From Hahella sp. CCB-MM4 (GTDB taxonomy: Bacteria > Pseudomonadota > Gammaproteobacteria > Pseudomonadales > Oleiphilaceae): DNA of 64,000 bases. Made by a program: the position numbers and the translations under genes. Of the stretch, positions 25,804-34,322 are shown piece after piece. The notes beneath the pieces are model-generated. The model was given only the letters and a program-made list of their open reading frames with translations. It had not been told where the DNA came from and ran no database searches. The stretch is from the NCBI RefSeq assembly GCF_002260525.1, contig NZ_MRYI01000140.1, forward strand, positions 24,986 to 88,985, given 5' to 3'. Numbering within the stretch: position 1 is the stretch's first letter; each line of letters opens with the position of its first letter.

Positions 25804-25931
25804 GTCTGATTAGATCCCGGTTAACAGTTGAATAAGTTAAACGCGCGACCACACTGATAGACACAACACTGCGGGGCAAAGGCCCTTTAGCGTGAGGCTA
25901 TGCAAAGGTCGTTGGGTAAACCGGTCAGGAT

Positions 25932-26513
25932 CTAATTAAGGAAGGTACAGTTGACGAGATGATGTCGGGGATAGTGATAACCGACAGTGGGGCTTTTCCA
26001 CCAGCGTGCCGGAGATTGACGACGGACCAGAAGCCCGATCAACCAGAAGATAACAAACAGTGCACCAACAGGAACCAGAGAGGCAAATGCAACATTGGTG
26101 GATTTGCTCTTTTCACCGCAACACTGATTGCCTTGAGCTGACTCGTGAGAGCCATCAGCTCCGTGGGTATAAGAGCCATCAGCTCCATGGATATATAAAC
26201 CATCAGCTCCACTTTGCTGATAGCCATCGCCCATCATGCCGTGATTATGATGATTCATCGTCATGTTGACTGAGGCATGATGCATTTTTATGGAGGGCGT
26301 GGAACTGTCCATGCTATCCGTAAATCTGTCCATACTGGCGTAGCGGCCCATGCTGTCATCAGTCATGGATAGCGGAGACACACCTGAACCCATCAGGTTG
26401 GGCTGAGCCGAAACACCTGCCGCACACAGAAGCATACTCTGGCACAACAACCAGACAAGCACGATAGGCTTGACCAGGTGTCGGCTAAACTTGTATGCGT
26501 TCTGTAACGTCAT
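25932..26513 (-). CDS. His/Met-rich membrane protein at the head of the cus operon
   Basis: 193 residues. Two hydrophobic segments: about 14-36 (signal anchor) and about 143-165 (FASLVPVGALFVIFWLIGLL). Between them lies a low-complexity periplasmic loop rich in His and Met (MHHASVNMTMNHHNHGMM) and then three 8-residue units GADG-(L/S)-(Y/H)-(I/T/E)-(H/S) encoded by 24-bp tandem repeats, followed by a Cys-Cys motif QCCGEK just before the second helix. A short basic cytoplasmic tail ends the protein. I recognise no family. Location in front of cusC on the same strand, with 128 bp between, suggests a copper or silver binding accessory of the pump, perhaps a membrane-tethered sponge. Start ATG 26513. 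Confidence 0.7.
   Translation of the reverse strand: MTLQNAYKFSRHLVKPIVLVWLLCQSMLLCAAGVSAQPNLMGSGVSPLSMTDDSMGRYASMDRFTDSMDSSTPSIKMHHASVNMTMNHHNHGMMGDGYQQSGADGLYIHGADGSYTHGADGSHESAQGNQCCGEKSKSTNVAFASLVPVGALFVIFWLIGLLVRRQSPARWWKSPTVGYHYPRHHLVNCTFLN
26148..26219. repeat. 24-bp tandem repeat x3 in the His/Met-rich protein gene
   Basis: Three imperfect copies beginning at 26148, 26172 and 26196, each encoding an octapeptide starting GADG (minus strand). They keep frame. Confidence 0.85.
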
Positions 26514-26721
26514 AGTGTGTCGTGTCGCAAGAAAAATAGAATCTGATGATTTATAGACAATCAGTAAGAATAGTCATAAGTCAAATCATGACCAGCCGAA
26601 GTCTTCCAGAACACCGTATAACGGTCAAGCAAATCAATTGCTCTCTTTCCGTAAATTAATGTTTGTGTAAGGATGCCCCGACTTATCGATACCGGCTCCG
26701 ACCAAACCGTTGTTCCAACGT

Positions 26722-27180
26722 CTATAAATCCTCCAATCGGTTTGCTCCCTGGGCCATGATCATTACTTCATGCTCCTCCAGCTCAAGAAGGGAACTCAGG
26801 AGTTCTTGTGTTGGGCCCGTGGGGGCTTTTGCAAGCAGATAGCGGTACAACTCAATCACCTGCCGGTGATATTCCATGACCACTTCCATGATTTGAACGC
26901 TGTCGAGTTCATCAAAAGGTACTTCACAGTGCTCATGTCTTACTACAGGGTGTTTTTCCAAATACTCATAGCACCAGGTATCCAGAGCATTTTTGTTGGA
27001 ACTTTGTTCATATTCTTCGACAATTCTCTTCAGGGAAGTCTCATGCTTGGAAAGATAATCCAGTAACAACTTTGCCCGCTCATTGCCACTGTGACCAGCC
27101 CCTCTGACCATACATTGGGAAAGATCCTGATGAAATCGAGTGGTCCAGTGAAGGACATCTTTTAGGGTTTCGACCTGCAT
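26722..27180 (-). CDS. Helical, possibly ferritin-like protein in the copper cluster
   Basis: 152 residues from ATG 27180, preceded by AAAGGAGAG; an open frame extends 20 codons upstream without a site. The protein is all-helical, about 18 kDa, with ERAKLLLDYLSKHETSLKRIVEEYEQ and an EVVMEYHRQVIELYRYLLAKAP helix, then ELLSSLLELEEHEVMIMAQGANRLEDL. Repeated E-x-x-H spacings (YLSKHE, EYHRQ, LEEHE) recall rubrerythrin or bacterioferritin iron sites, but a complete di-iron set is not obvious. I recall similar proteins in marine bacteria without a known role. No signal peptide, so cytoplasmic. A TATAGT-CCCC-ACTATA dyad lies at 27222-27237, 42 bp before the start, and may be an operator. Confidence 0.7.
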   Translation of the reverse strand: MQVETLKDVLHWTTRFHQDLSQCMVRGAGHSGNERAKLLLDYLSKHETSLKRIVEEYEQSSNKNALDTWCYEYLEKHPVVRHEHCEVPFDELDSVQIMEVVMEYHRQVIELYRYLLAKAPTGPTQELLSSLLELEEHEVMIMAQGANRLEDL

Positions 27181-27316
27181 TTGGCTCTCCTTTGTATCTG
27201 CTTGTTTCTGCTTTGACTTGCTATAGTCCCCACTATACACGGGTTTTCGCGTGTTTCGCGGTAACTTGAAATCGCATTGGAATGAATGCTATGAAATATC
27301 CAATCCAGTAAAGGGT

Positions 27317-27844
27317 TTACTGCTTCGGCTTGTGATTGGATCTGTTTTCCTCTTTCAGATGCTCCATCATTTGTTCCATTAGTTGCTGCATCATGTTCAT
27401 GCGTTGTTCAAGCCTGCCCATTCGCTCTTCCATGTACATTGCAGGCGAGTCCTGCCTGACTTTATCTTTGTCTTTATACTTATCTCTATCTTTGCCTTTA
27501 TCTGCATCTCGATCCCGACCTTTACCTTCTTCCATTCCCTGTCCTCTGCCTTCTCCTTGGCCAGGATCTCCATACATCATGTGAACCCCTTCCTGCATAA
27601 ATTCCATATGCTTTTGCATCAGCTCATAGTGCCTTTCAGGGTTATTCTCCTGATGAATTTCACGCATGAGATTCTCCATTTCTTCCATGTGCTCATGCAT
27701 TTCCTGCATATGCTCAGGATACATGCCTCCCATCATCCCCATCATTCCGCCCTGCCCTTGCTGGTATCCCTGACCGGACTGATGGGCCAGAGCAGGTGTA
27801 GACAAAACCAGTGTAACAGCACAAATTCCTATAGACGTTTTCAT
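27317..27844 (-). CDS. Met-rich periplasmic protein with charged KD/RD linker (Spy/ZraP-like)
   Basis: 175 residues from ATG 27844 (GGGAGAG before it). Signal peptide to about residue 21 (PALAHQS). The mature N-terminus has GGMMGMMGGMYPEHMQEMHEHMEEMENLM, a helix full of Met and His. Then comes a 40-residue charged linker made of KD, RD and GK steps (about 95-125) and a C-terminal Met/Glu helix (MEERMGRLEQRMNMMQQLMEQMMEHL). Coiled-coil helices rich in Met and acidic residues suit periplasmic metal buffering; ZraP/Spy-like proteins work as such. The family itself I do not recognise. It lies between the ferritin-like and cytochrome genes in the copper cluster. A CTACA-GTA-TGTAG dyad at 27932-27944 may control it. 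Confidence 0.72.
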   Translation of the reverse strand: MKTSIGICAVTLVLSTPALAHQSGQGYQQGQGGMMGMMGGMYPEHMQEMHEHMEEMENLMREIHQENNPERHYELMQKHMEFMQEGVHMMYGDPGQGEGRGQGMEEGKGRDRDADKGKDRDKYKDKDKVRQDSPAMYMEERMGRLEQRMNMMQQLMEQMMEHLKEENRSNHKPKQ

Positions 27845-28006
27845 TGTTTCTCTCCCGAAAAAGTCAGTTGGCAAAATCATCTCGCGAATCGCCTTGGAGA
27901 TACTTCGTTATTGCTATACTTGTGGTTCAGCCTACAGTATGTAGCCTGCGGTGTTGGCCGTAACTCAATTCGTATCACATCTACTTCGGTACAAAAAACG
28001 TGAATG

Positions 28007-28552
28007 TCACTGATCGTGCAGGCTTTCCCATTTAAGATAAATTTCATTGCTCCAAAAACTCTGGAAATAGGCAATCACAGCATTTTTTTCAGAATCATTG
28101 AGCTGGGTTTGAAATGGAGGCATTTTCCCTCCATATGCAGCCCCACCTTCATTAATGGTTTGCAGCAAAGCAGGTAAAGGATGATGCCACGCATGTGCTG
28201 AGCCATTTAATGGCGGTGGTGGATAGCTGCCATCCTCGGTAGGTTTCTTCCAGTTAAAAGTACCTCGGGCTTGAGGTAAATGGCACGAAATACAGTGTTG
28301 CTCATAAACGGTCTTTCCCAATGAGACTTGCTCTGCCGAATACCACCGCTTGTCTGCCTGAGTATCCTGAGGCGGTTTCGTAGAGAGCTCTTCCTGAATG
28401 GCCGAAGAGAGATTCTGGTCTGTAAGGTTTTTCGTACCTTGAGCTCCATTATCAGAGCATGCTGATAGCAGCGCCGCCCACACCAATAAGAGTAGAGGCT
28501 TCCGGATAGTCGGCTGTCTGGTAGCTCCGTATTCAGGCACGTATTTTCTCAC
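28007..28552 (-). CDS. Lipoprotein c-type cytochrome of the copper cluster
   Basis: 181 residues from a GTG at 28552. The hydrophobic segment RKPLLLLVWAALLSACS ends in a lipobox, so the protein would be anchored in a membrane by the Cys near residue 32. A polar linker follows, then one heme domain with CISCH at about residue 90, PPPPLNGSAHAWHHPLPAL and the axial-Met candidate YGGKMPPF. The C-terminal helix is NAVIAYFQSFW. This is the fold of class I cytochrome c (cytochrome_CBB3-like). Diheme or monoheme cytochromes of this kind occur next to copper-resistance genes; electron partner unknown. Upstream DNA carries a 16-bp tandem repeat directly in front of the start, which could shift the ribosome site or promoter. 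Confidence 0.82.
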   Translation of the reverse strand: MRKYVPEYGATRQPTIRKPLLLLVWAALLSACSDNGAQGTKNLTDQNLSSAIQEELSTKPPQDTQADKRWYSAEQVSLGKTVYEQHCISCHLPQARGTFNWKKPTEDGSYPPPPLNGSAHAWHHPLPALLQTINEGGAAYGGKMPPFQTQLNDSEKNAVIAYFQSFWSNEIYLKWESLHDQ

Positions 28553-28555
28553 TAT

Positions 28556-28587
28556 TGCTATCTCAAACTACTGCTATCTCAAATTAC
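28556..28587. repeat. 16-bp tandem repeat before the cytochrome gene
   Basis: TGCTATCTCAAACTAC and TGCTATCTCAAATTAC in tandem, differing at one base, immediately upstream of the GTG start of the lipoprotein cytochrome. Confidence 0.85.
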
Positions 28588-28697
28588 AGCAACCACAAAT
28601 CCTTTCAGGCTATTTCGAATCCGATCAAGACAAATCAAATAACCAGTTGCTGGATGTATACAACTATAGACAGCACTGTCCAACTTTGAATTGAAAT

Positions 28698-30143
28698 TCA
28701 GCTTTGCAATGAAAGAAAATTAGAGGGTGCTGGAATCAAAACAGGCAATCTAACCTCGAATTTTGTGAGCATGGACTGCGAGGTTACAGCAACCAGACCA
28801 CCGTGAAGCTCGGTAATTGACTTAACAATTGCCAATCCCAATCCAACACCTTCACCTTTACGATGTCTTGAGGGATCAACACGATAAAAACGATCAAATA
28901 GTTTTGACAGATGCTCAGGCGGAATTTGCCTGCCAGGGTTTTCAATAAGAACCCGGGCATATTCTCCGTCATTTTCCAGCGTCAATTTTACCGTCCCTCC
29001 AGCCGGGGTATGTTTGACGGCATTGCTGATCAAATTGCTGAAGGCGCGGCGCAACATCGACTTTTCTCCCAGCACCTTGACCGGTTCACCCTCGATACAC
29101 AGGCTTACCCCTTTTTCTTCGGCCCAGCATTCAAAGTACTCGGCAAGCTCCAGTAACTCTTTGAGTTCAACCTTCGCAAAGGATACGTTAACCAACCGGT
29201 TTTCCGTTTTTGCCAGAAGCAACATGTCGTCAATCATTTTCGACATGTGATCGTATTCTTCGAGACTGGAGTACAACACTTCACGGTATTCATCCAGTTC
29301 CCTGGCTCGACTGAGCGCCACTTCCGTCTGGGTCTTCAGATTGGTCACAGGAGAACGCAGTTCGTGGGCGATATCAGCCGAGTAGTTGGCCAGCCGGCGA
29401 TACACCTCATGCATTCGGTTGGCCATATGATCAAAGGAAGCAGCCAGCTCTGACAGTTCCCGGGGAACAGTTTTCGGTGCCAGGCGTACATCCATTTTTT
29501 CAAAACTGATCCCGCGAATCTGCTCGCTCATACGCCTCAACGGCTTTAAGCCGCTGACAACAGCACCCCACACCGCCAACAGCCCGATCAATGTGCCGAT
29601 AGTCGTATAGCTCCACAGAAAGACTCGACACTTGGATATAAAATCCAGGTGTTGATCTATCTCAACTGCCGCCAAAATCCGATATCCTGGACGATTGTTT
29701 TCCACACCCGGCGGCAATATGGAAACTAGACCACGAAAATTTTTTCCGGCCGCTTCCCACAACAACTCCCTACCCGGTGCCAGTGTGCTGAGTCCGGAAT
29801 CCGTCAAAGTACCGAGCCTATTCCTAAGTCCATCTGATTGAAGCAGCGGCGTTCCATCGACCGTTTCAATGCGATACAACAGTCCGTTATGTCCGGAAAC
29901 TGCCAGGTCCAACCGGTCTCCCAGAGAATTCGTCACATCGTCGCCACGGGGGGTATCCAACACAGAAGCGATCCCTTGCAGAGAAGACCGCAACACCGCG
30001 CCGTCCTGCTCGGAAAAATGCTGGGAAATAGACCGCTCGGTTAACCATCCATAAACGGAAAGCAGCACCAATATGATCAGAGCTACGAGGAAAGTGACTC
30101 TTATGGTCAATCCCGGTGGTCGCCGGATTAACAGGACCTTCAT
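28698..30143 (-). CDS. cusS: Heavy-metal sensor histidine kinase (CusS/CopS type)
   Basis: 481 residues. Two membrane helices (about 15-32 and 178-198) flank a periplasmic sensor of about 145 residues. HAMP follows and then a full kinase core: His260 in [15 protein letters not shown] box [11 protein letters not shown], and G boxes ending in [12 protein letters not shown]. This layout and the DIAHELRSP motif match the heavy-metal sensor kinase family (CusS, CopS, IrlS). The gene overlaps the regulator gene (30140-30143, ATGA) and would phosphorylate it. Copper or silver is the natural signal given the cus genes downstream. The stop is followed by 145 bp before the cytochrome gene, so it may have an own terminator, but none is obvious. 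Confidence 0.94.
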   Translation of the reverse strand: MKVLLIRRPPGLTIRVTFLVALIILVLLSVYGWLTERSISQHFSEQDGAVLRSSLQGIASVLDTPRGDDVTNSLGDRLDLAVSGHNGLLYRIETVDGTPLLQSDGLRNRLGTLTDSGLSTLAPGRELLWEAAGKNFRGLVSILPPGVENNRPGYRILAAVEIDQHLDFISKCRVFLWSYTTIGTLIGLLAVWGAVVSGLKPLRRMSEQIRGISFEKMDVRLAPKTVPRELSELAASFDHMANRMHEVYRRLANYSADIAHELRSPVTNLKTQTEVALSRARELDEYREVLYSSLEEYDHMSKMIDDMLLLAKTENRLVNVSFAKVELKELLELAEYFECWAEEKGVSLCIEGEPVKVLGEKSMLRRAFSNLISNAVKHTPAGGTVKLTLENDGEYARVLIENPGRQIPPEHLSKLFDRFYRVDPSRHRKGEGVGLGLAIVKSITELHGGLVAVTSQSMLTKFEVRLPVLIPAPSNFLSLQS

Positions 30144-30820
30144 GACTTGATGGCCTGCAATTTATAGCCCATCCCCCTGATCGTATGAATCAACCTGTTG
30201 GCGTATCCGTCGTCCACTTTTGATCTAAGTCTTCGGATCGCTACATCAACAACGTTGGCATCGCCGTCAAAGTTCATATCCCATACCTGGGAAGTAATGA
30301 AACAACGGGGAATCACTTCACCCTGTCGTCTCGCCAATAGCTCGAGCAAGGTGAATTCTCGGGCAGTGAGATTAATCTGGCAGTCACCCCGGCGCACGGT
30401 GCGACGATGGATATCAATGACCAGATCGTCCACTTCGATACTCTCACTTTGTGGCGTTCCCGCTCTGCGTCTCAAGAGGTTCCGCACCCTTGCCAATAAT
30501 TCTGAAAAAGCAAAAGGTTTGACCAGGTAATCATCCGCACCAAGGTCCAGCCCCTGAACCCGGTCTTCCACACTGTCCCTGGCCGTTAAAAACAACACCG
30601 GTGTGTGATTCCCCCCGTCGCGCATGAACTTGAGAATATGCCAGCCATCAAGGTCAGGCAGCATGACATCCATAATGATCAGGTCATAAATTTCCGTGGT
30701 GGCATAATGACGTCCATCCATACCTGTATTCGCCAGATCCACAGTAAAACCCGATTCCGCCAGGCCTTTCTTCAGGTAGTGCCCGGTTTTTTCTTCGTCT
30801 TCAATGACGAGCAATTTCAT
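30140..30820 (-). CDS. cusR: Heavy-metal response regulator (CusR/CopR type)
   Basis: 226 residues: receiver (1-115) with phospho-acceptor Asp51 in [13 protein letters not shown] and Lys of [13 protein letters not shown], and a winged-helix output domain with [20 protein letters not shown] and [13 protein letters not shown], the usual CusR/CopR signature. It is coupled to the kinase by a 4-bp overlap. It very likely activates the cus genes and itself under copper or silver stress. Tandem 22-bp repeats 73-117 bp in front of its start are candidate binding sites. The divergent gene at 31135 could share the intergenic control region. Confidence 0.95.
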   Translation of the reverse strand: MKLLVIEDEEKTGHYLKKGLAESGFTVDLANTGMDGRHYATTEIYDLIIMDVMLPDLDGWHILKFMRDGGNHTPVLFLTARDSVEDRVQGLDLGADDYLVKPFAFSELLARVRNLLRRRAGTPQSESIEVDDLVIDIHRRTVRRGDCQINLTAREFTLLELLARRQGEVIPRCFITSQVWDMNFDGDANVVDVAIRRLRSKVDDGYANRLIHTIRGMGYKLQAIKS

Positions 30821-30871
30821 TTAGACCTCACAATTACGAACAAGATGTCCACACGCTATTAGTTTCCTATC

Positions 30872-30937
30872 AATACCCTTTCAATTACCCATCAATACAC
30901 TTTCGATGCTCTAAAAATACACTTTCGACGCTCTAAC
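30872..30937. repeat. 22-bp direct repeats (two close copies plus one diverged) upstream of cusR
   Basis: Units at 30894-30915 and 30916-30937 (AATACACTTTCGATGCTCTAAA type) differ by two bases; a weaker third unit (AATACCCTTTC...) precedes at 30872. The period is two helical turns, as in regulator-binding iterons. They lie in the 314-bp region between cusR and the divergent secreted-protein gene. Role unproven. Confidence 0.75.
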
Positions 30938-31134
30938 AGTAGCTTTTCAATTCGAGTGCCAACCCTAGCCTCTGAAGGATTTCCTCTCCATGACAGGAAA
31001 CTTACTGAAAGGTAATGAACAGGTCATCGCCGAGACAGCGTGCTGAATCAAAACTGTAAAGCGTCCGAGTGGTTATTCATTTATCCGGATATTCGCTATC
31101 CGGGAATTCATTATCAGAAGAGGTAATACTCATC

Positions 31135-31449
31135 ATGAAGAAGCACCTAGTTTTTGGCACCTTACTCATTACACTGACCGGCGCCGCAATGGCTCAGGAA
31201 GGCGGCTACCTTTGGGAGATCAAACAGCAGCAGAAGACCGCTAAATCTCAGAACAGTGTATCGGTTATCCATCAGAGCAATGCCCAGGATATGGGCCATA
31301 CAGCGGTTCAACACAAACGCTATGTCTTTGATGATGAGCCCAATACATCAGTTCAGCAGAACTCCATGAACGCCATCCCGGCACAGAGTGCAAGTGAGCA
31401 CGATGATCACTTCGCTTCAGATCATAAAAGGAAAGAAGTCGGTTCCTGA
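31135..31449 (+). CDS. Small secreted protein divergent from cusRS
   Basis: 104 residues from ATG 31135 (AGAGGTAA before it); the frame is open further upstream but without a good start. Signal peptide about 1-20 (FGTLLITLTGAAMAQ). The mature protein is hydrophilic, rich in Gln, Ser, Asn, His and charged residues (QQQKTAKSQNSVSVIHQSNAQ; EHDDHFASDHKRKEVGS), and appears mostly disordered. I recognise no family. It is divergent from cusRS and may share its operator region, so metal-controlled expression is plausible. His content is moderate, with no clear metal-binding motif. Could be a periplasmic or extracellular stress protein. Confidence 0.65.
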   Translation: MKKHLVFGTLLITLTGAAMAQEGGYLWEIKQQQKTAKSQNSVSVIHQSNAQDMGHTAVQHKRYVFDDEPNTSVQQNSMNAIPAQSASEHDDHFASDHKRKEVGS

Positions 31450-31854
31450 TTCTCTTTTTCGAAATTCCTGTCCATTGAACTCTTGCATCGAACATTCAAT
31501 GTTGGGTTAACGGGGTTTTCAATGGATAGCAAAAAGGACTTTGTGGCACAAATCTCCATCTGATCAAAGGCGCTTCCGCTGATTTATTAGACCGGGAGCC
31601 TATTAATCAGACCAGGAGATTACTGTGCCGCAAATTCTTCACCCGTGTTTGTTACATGCATTTTAGATTGTCATCATTCCAGTTTTTTGATCCTATTCCA
31701 GACAGCTGTATTGCTCTATCGACCCATCACTGATTCATCCCTACCCTTTCACTACTTCGTTATCGCTCAAATACAAAAGATTCCATCACATTTCACTCTT
31801 TTCTGATAAGCTCATAGATGACACATCCTCGTTTATTCAACGGAGGTGCCCCCT
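31450..31854. other. Intergenic stretch without a gene
   Basis: About 405 bp. It contains an imperfect direct repeat near 31584-31620 (TTATTAGACCGGGAG and TAATCAGACCAGGAG) and presumably the promoter of the phosphoribosyltransferase gene. No coding frame with support is visible. Confidence 0.5.
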
Positions 31855-32523
31855 ATGAGGTCCTTTACCGACAGGAAGGAAGCGGGAGAACTCCTGGCTC
31901 AAGCGATCAATGAGCATCTATCTCAAATGCACCAGCTCGCCCCCGAGAATCCAAACATACTCGTACTCGCCCTGCCCAGAGGTGGTGTTCCGGTAGCGGC
32001 ACCAGTTGCTCAAAAACTCGGTGCGGAACTTGACCTGATGATTGTCCGCAAACTGGGCTTGCCTTGGCATCCGGAGCTGGCCATGGGCGCGATTACAACC
32101 GGGGACATTCGCATACTCAACGACGATGTCATTAGTATGAACGGTGTGACCGACAATGAAATAGAACAGGTTGAGCAGCGGGAAAAGCTCGAATTGGCGA
32201 GGCGAGAGAGTGCCTACCGTCAGGACCGGCCGTTACCTTCCATCCAGGACCGGACAATCATTCTGGTGGATGACGGTATCGCAACCGGCGCCACGATGCT
32301 TGCCGCAATAGAGGGAGTCCGTCGGCAGCACCCTAAAGAGATTCTGGTCGGGACTCCGGTAGCACCCGCCGTTGTGGTGGAGGATCTGAAACGAAAAGTG
32401 GATGCGGTGATTTGCCTCTCCACTCCCATCGATTTCTATGCCATCGGTCGTTGGTATAACGACTTCAGCCAAACCACAGACGAAGAGGTTCATCAGCTTC
32501 TGGGCGAGGCCTGGCACACCTGA
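31855..32523 (+). CDS. Phosphoribosyltransferase-fold protein
   Basis: 222 residues from ATG 31855, 8 bases after CGGAGG; a GTG three codons upstream is an alternative. The PRPP-binding loop IILVDDGIATGATMLAA is intact. The N-terminal LALPRGGVPVAAPVAQKLGAELDLMIVRKLGLPWHPELAMGAI matches the family of stand-alone PRTase-domain proteins (PF00156) often found near host-attachment or stress proteins. Such proteins are cytoplasmic. Base or nucleotide specificity cannot be read off the sequence, and the family is often poorly characterised. It is followed by the host-attachment-family gene 165 bp downstream; together they look like a general-stress pair, and they may be co-transcribed. Confidence 0.88.
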   Translation: MRSFTDRKEAGELLAQAINEHLSQMHQLAPENPNILVLALPRGGVPVAAPVAQKLGAELDLMIVRKLGLPWHPELAMGAITTGDIRILNDDVISMNGVTDNEIEQVEQREKLELARRESAYRQDRPLPSIQDRTIILVDDGIATGATMLAAIEGVRRQHPKEILVGTPVAPAVVVEDLKRKVDAVICLSTPIDFYAIGRWYNDFSQTTDEEVHQLLGEAWHT

Positions 32524-32688
32524 CCGAATCCTGGAAATCGGGAATAAACCGGCCCTGCCGTAATAAAAAACCAAATACATTGGCCCAAACCCCAATATGG
32601 GGCTTAAACTAAAGACATGTCCCTCTACTCGGGACTGTGATGAGCCCATCACAACTTAGCCTCAACCCGACAATTTGAGGAGACCTAT

Positions 32689-33117
32689 ATGACAGCTTGG
32701 ATTCTGGTAGCTAACGGGGGTGTCGCCCGGATTTTTTCATCCAACTCAACAAGAGAGTTCAACGAACTCGAAGCTTTCACCAATCCTTTCAATCGACTTC
32801 ACGAAGGCGATCTCGTCACCGACCGCAACGGCATGGGGAAGAACAGCTCAAGTAACCACACGGAATCTTATGAGCAGCCCAGCGCCAAAAAACACGAGCA
32901 GGAAAAGTTTGCCGGTCAATTAAGTGAACGCCTGGATAAAGCCTTCAATCAACATGAGTTTCAATCGCTCCACCTTATCTGCAGTCCCGCCTTTCTGGGG
33001 TTGCTCAGGCAGAAGCTAAGTTCCAACGTGGGTAACGCCGTTAAGACCGAAGTACAGAAGAACCTGGTAACCCATCCGGTGGATGAAATCAGGGCCCAGT
33101 TGCCGAAACTTCTGTAG
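32689..33117 (+). CDS. Host-attachment family protein (baeRF/AtsE-like)
   Basis: 142 residues, GAGGAG site before the ATG. Contains the family landmarks WILVANGGVARIFSS at the start, a charged middle (YEQPSAKKHEQEKFAGQLSERLDKA) and LHLICSPAFLGLLRQKLSS, then EVQKNLVTHPVDEIRAQLP. This fits the Pfam host-attachment family, related to archaeal-type release-factor 1 domains (baeRF). Named for an Agrobacterium protein with an attachment phenotype, most members are of unknown function and seem cytoplasmic, with no signal peptide here. Some act in ribosome rescue or stress response by homology to eRF1. It ends before a hairpin shared with the convergent mmsR gene. Confidence 0.88.
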   Translation: MTAWILVANGGVARIFSSNSTREFNELEAFTNPFNRLHEGDLVTDRNGMGKNSSSNHTESYEQPSAKKHEQEKFAGQLSERLDKAFNQHEFQSLHLICSPAFLGLLRQKLSSNVGNAVKTEVQKNLVTHPVDEIRAQLPKLL

Positions 33118-33126
33118 CACTTCCTT

Positions 33127-33162
33127 CCTGACTCCGCCATAAATGTCGTTGGTGGTGTCAGG
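33127..33162. terminator. Hairpin between convergent genes
   Basis: Inverted repeat CCTGACTCCGCCA / TGGTGGTGTCAGG (one T-T mismatch and one G-T pair). It overlaps the mmsR stop codon. No long T tract, so the terminator role is moderately supported. Confidence 0.45.
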
Positions 33163-34183
33163 CATAGGCGCCGGTACGCAGCTTGCGGTATTCCCGCGGA
33201 CTGACGCCCATCACTTTCTTAAAAGCACGGGAAAAGTAATAGGCATCCTGGTAGCCGGTATCAATCGCGACCTGACCGATACTCTGATGTGTCACATCCA
33301 GCAGATGGCATGCCCTTTCGATTTTCAATCGTATGAAATGGTCAATTGGCGTGGTCCCCGTCACCTCTTTGTACTTCTTGATAAAGTGAAACTTCGACAG
33401 GTTTACCGCATCCGCCAGTGACTGCAGATCCAGGTGTCCGTGGACACTTTCAAGCATCAGGCTGTGTACTCGCTCCAGATCAAATCTTCCACCGGTATCC
33501 TGATGCCTTGCCAGGGGTTTTAATTGCGCAATATTTGTCAGGATTACTCGCAATAAACTTCCGGCATTAATGAAAGCATTCAGATTAAAGGTTAGCTGGC
33601 GAACCTCCAGAAGCGTCTCGAAGTCCCCGACGATTCTCGCGATATGCCCAAGGTGAAACAGAATAATGGGTTCATGACTCTGCTCCGCCGCCACGTGTCG
33701 GACGATATCGTCAGCCTCCAGCCCATCGAAATGCGCCCAGTAAATTGTCCACGGGGTTCGGCGATTGGCACGGTACCAGTGCGCGACTCCCCGGGGCAGG
33801 ATGACAAGATCCCCCGCCTTTACCGTTAATTCATTCTTCGTACTAATGCTGTTCTTCATACCTGGGCTGTTCTTCATACCAGGACCGTTCTTAGCACCAA
33901 GGCCATTCTTCGAATTAGGGCCTTTTACAGAGGCTTTATTTCCCGGTTTAACCTCTGTGTCCAGAAGTCCGATAACAGCACTGCCTTCCAGGCAGTAAAT
34001 CAGCAGATGGTCATCATGCACCGGCCTTTCCATATGGTGGCCTGCCGCTCTTTGATAATAACCCACACCCTGCGGATAGAGGTTTTTACCGAGAACATGC
34101 TCTGTCATCTGCCGTATAACCGGGCGCGGCACCACAAACCTGATGCTTCCGGGCGGCAGCGGCCAACTGGAAGGCGTGCTCAT
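33158..34183 (-). CDS. mmsR: AraC-family regulator of valine catabolism (MmsR)
   Basis: 341 residues. N-terminal cupin/AraC_binding domain (about 50-190) and a C-terminal double HTH (about 240-335) with LQSLADAVNLSKFHFIKKYKEVTGTTPIDHFIRLKIERACHLL and GYQDAYYFSRAFKKVMGVSPREYRKLR. MmsR activates the mmsAB operon in Pseudomonas; the gene is divergent from mmsA by 139 bp here, which matches that role. Within the cupin domain, between a strand and the next, lies an 18-bp tandem repeat encoding a low-complexity loop of hexapeptides starting KN (about residues 100-130). That insertion is not usual in AraC proteins and may be a variable, neutral loop. Start codon at 34183 carries a fair site. Confidence 0.88.
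   Translation of the reverse strand: MSTPSSWPLPPGSIRFVVPRPVIRQMTEHVLGKNLYPQGVGYYQRAAGHHMERPVHDDHLLIYCLEGSAVIGLLDTEVKPGNKASVKGPNSKNGLGAKNGPGMKNSPGMKNSISTKNELTVKAGDLVILPRGVAHWYRANRRTPWTIYWAHFDGLEADDIVRHVAAEQSHEPIILFHLGHIARIVGDFETLLEVRQLTFNLNAFINAGSLLRVILTNIAQLKPLARHQDTGGRFDLERVHSLMLESVHGHLDLQSLADAVNLSKFHFIKKYKEVTGTTPIDHFIRLKIERACHLLDVTHQSIGQVAIDTGYQDAYYFSRAFKKVMGVSPREYRKLRTGAYA
33834..33923. repeat. 18-bp tandem repeat x5 inside mmsR
   Basis: Five imperfect 18-bp units (first bases TTCTT on the plus strand) at 33834, 33852, 33870, 33888 and 33906. On the minus strand they encode hexapeptides such as KNGPGM, KNSPGM and KNSIST, keeping frame. Confidence 0.88.
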
Positions 34184-34322
34184 GTAAAAAACACCATTTG
34201 ATCACTTTATAATCATGTAATCGCAATATAGTCCATTATTACCACAAGATTATCAATCCTCGGCTCGCTTCTTCCGTGATAAAAATGTGCATCATCAAAA
34301 CAAGAAACAGAGGATGAATAGT

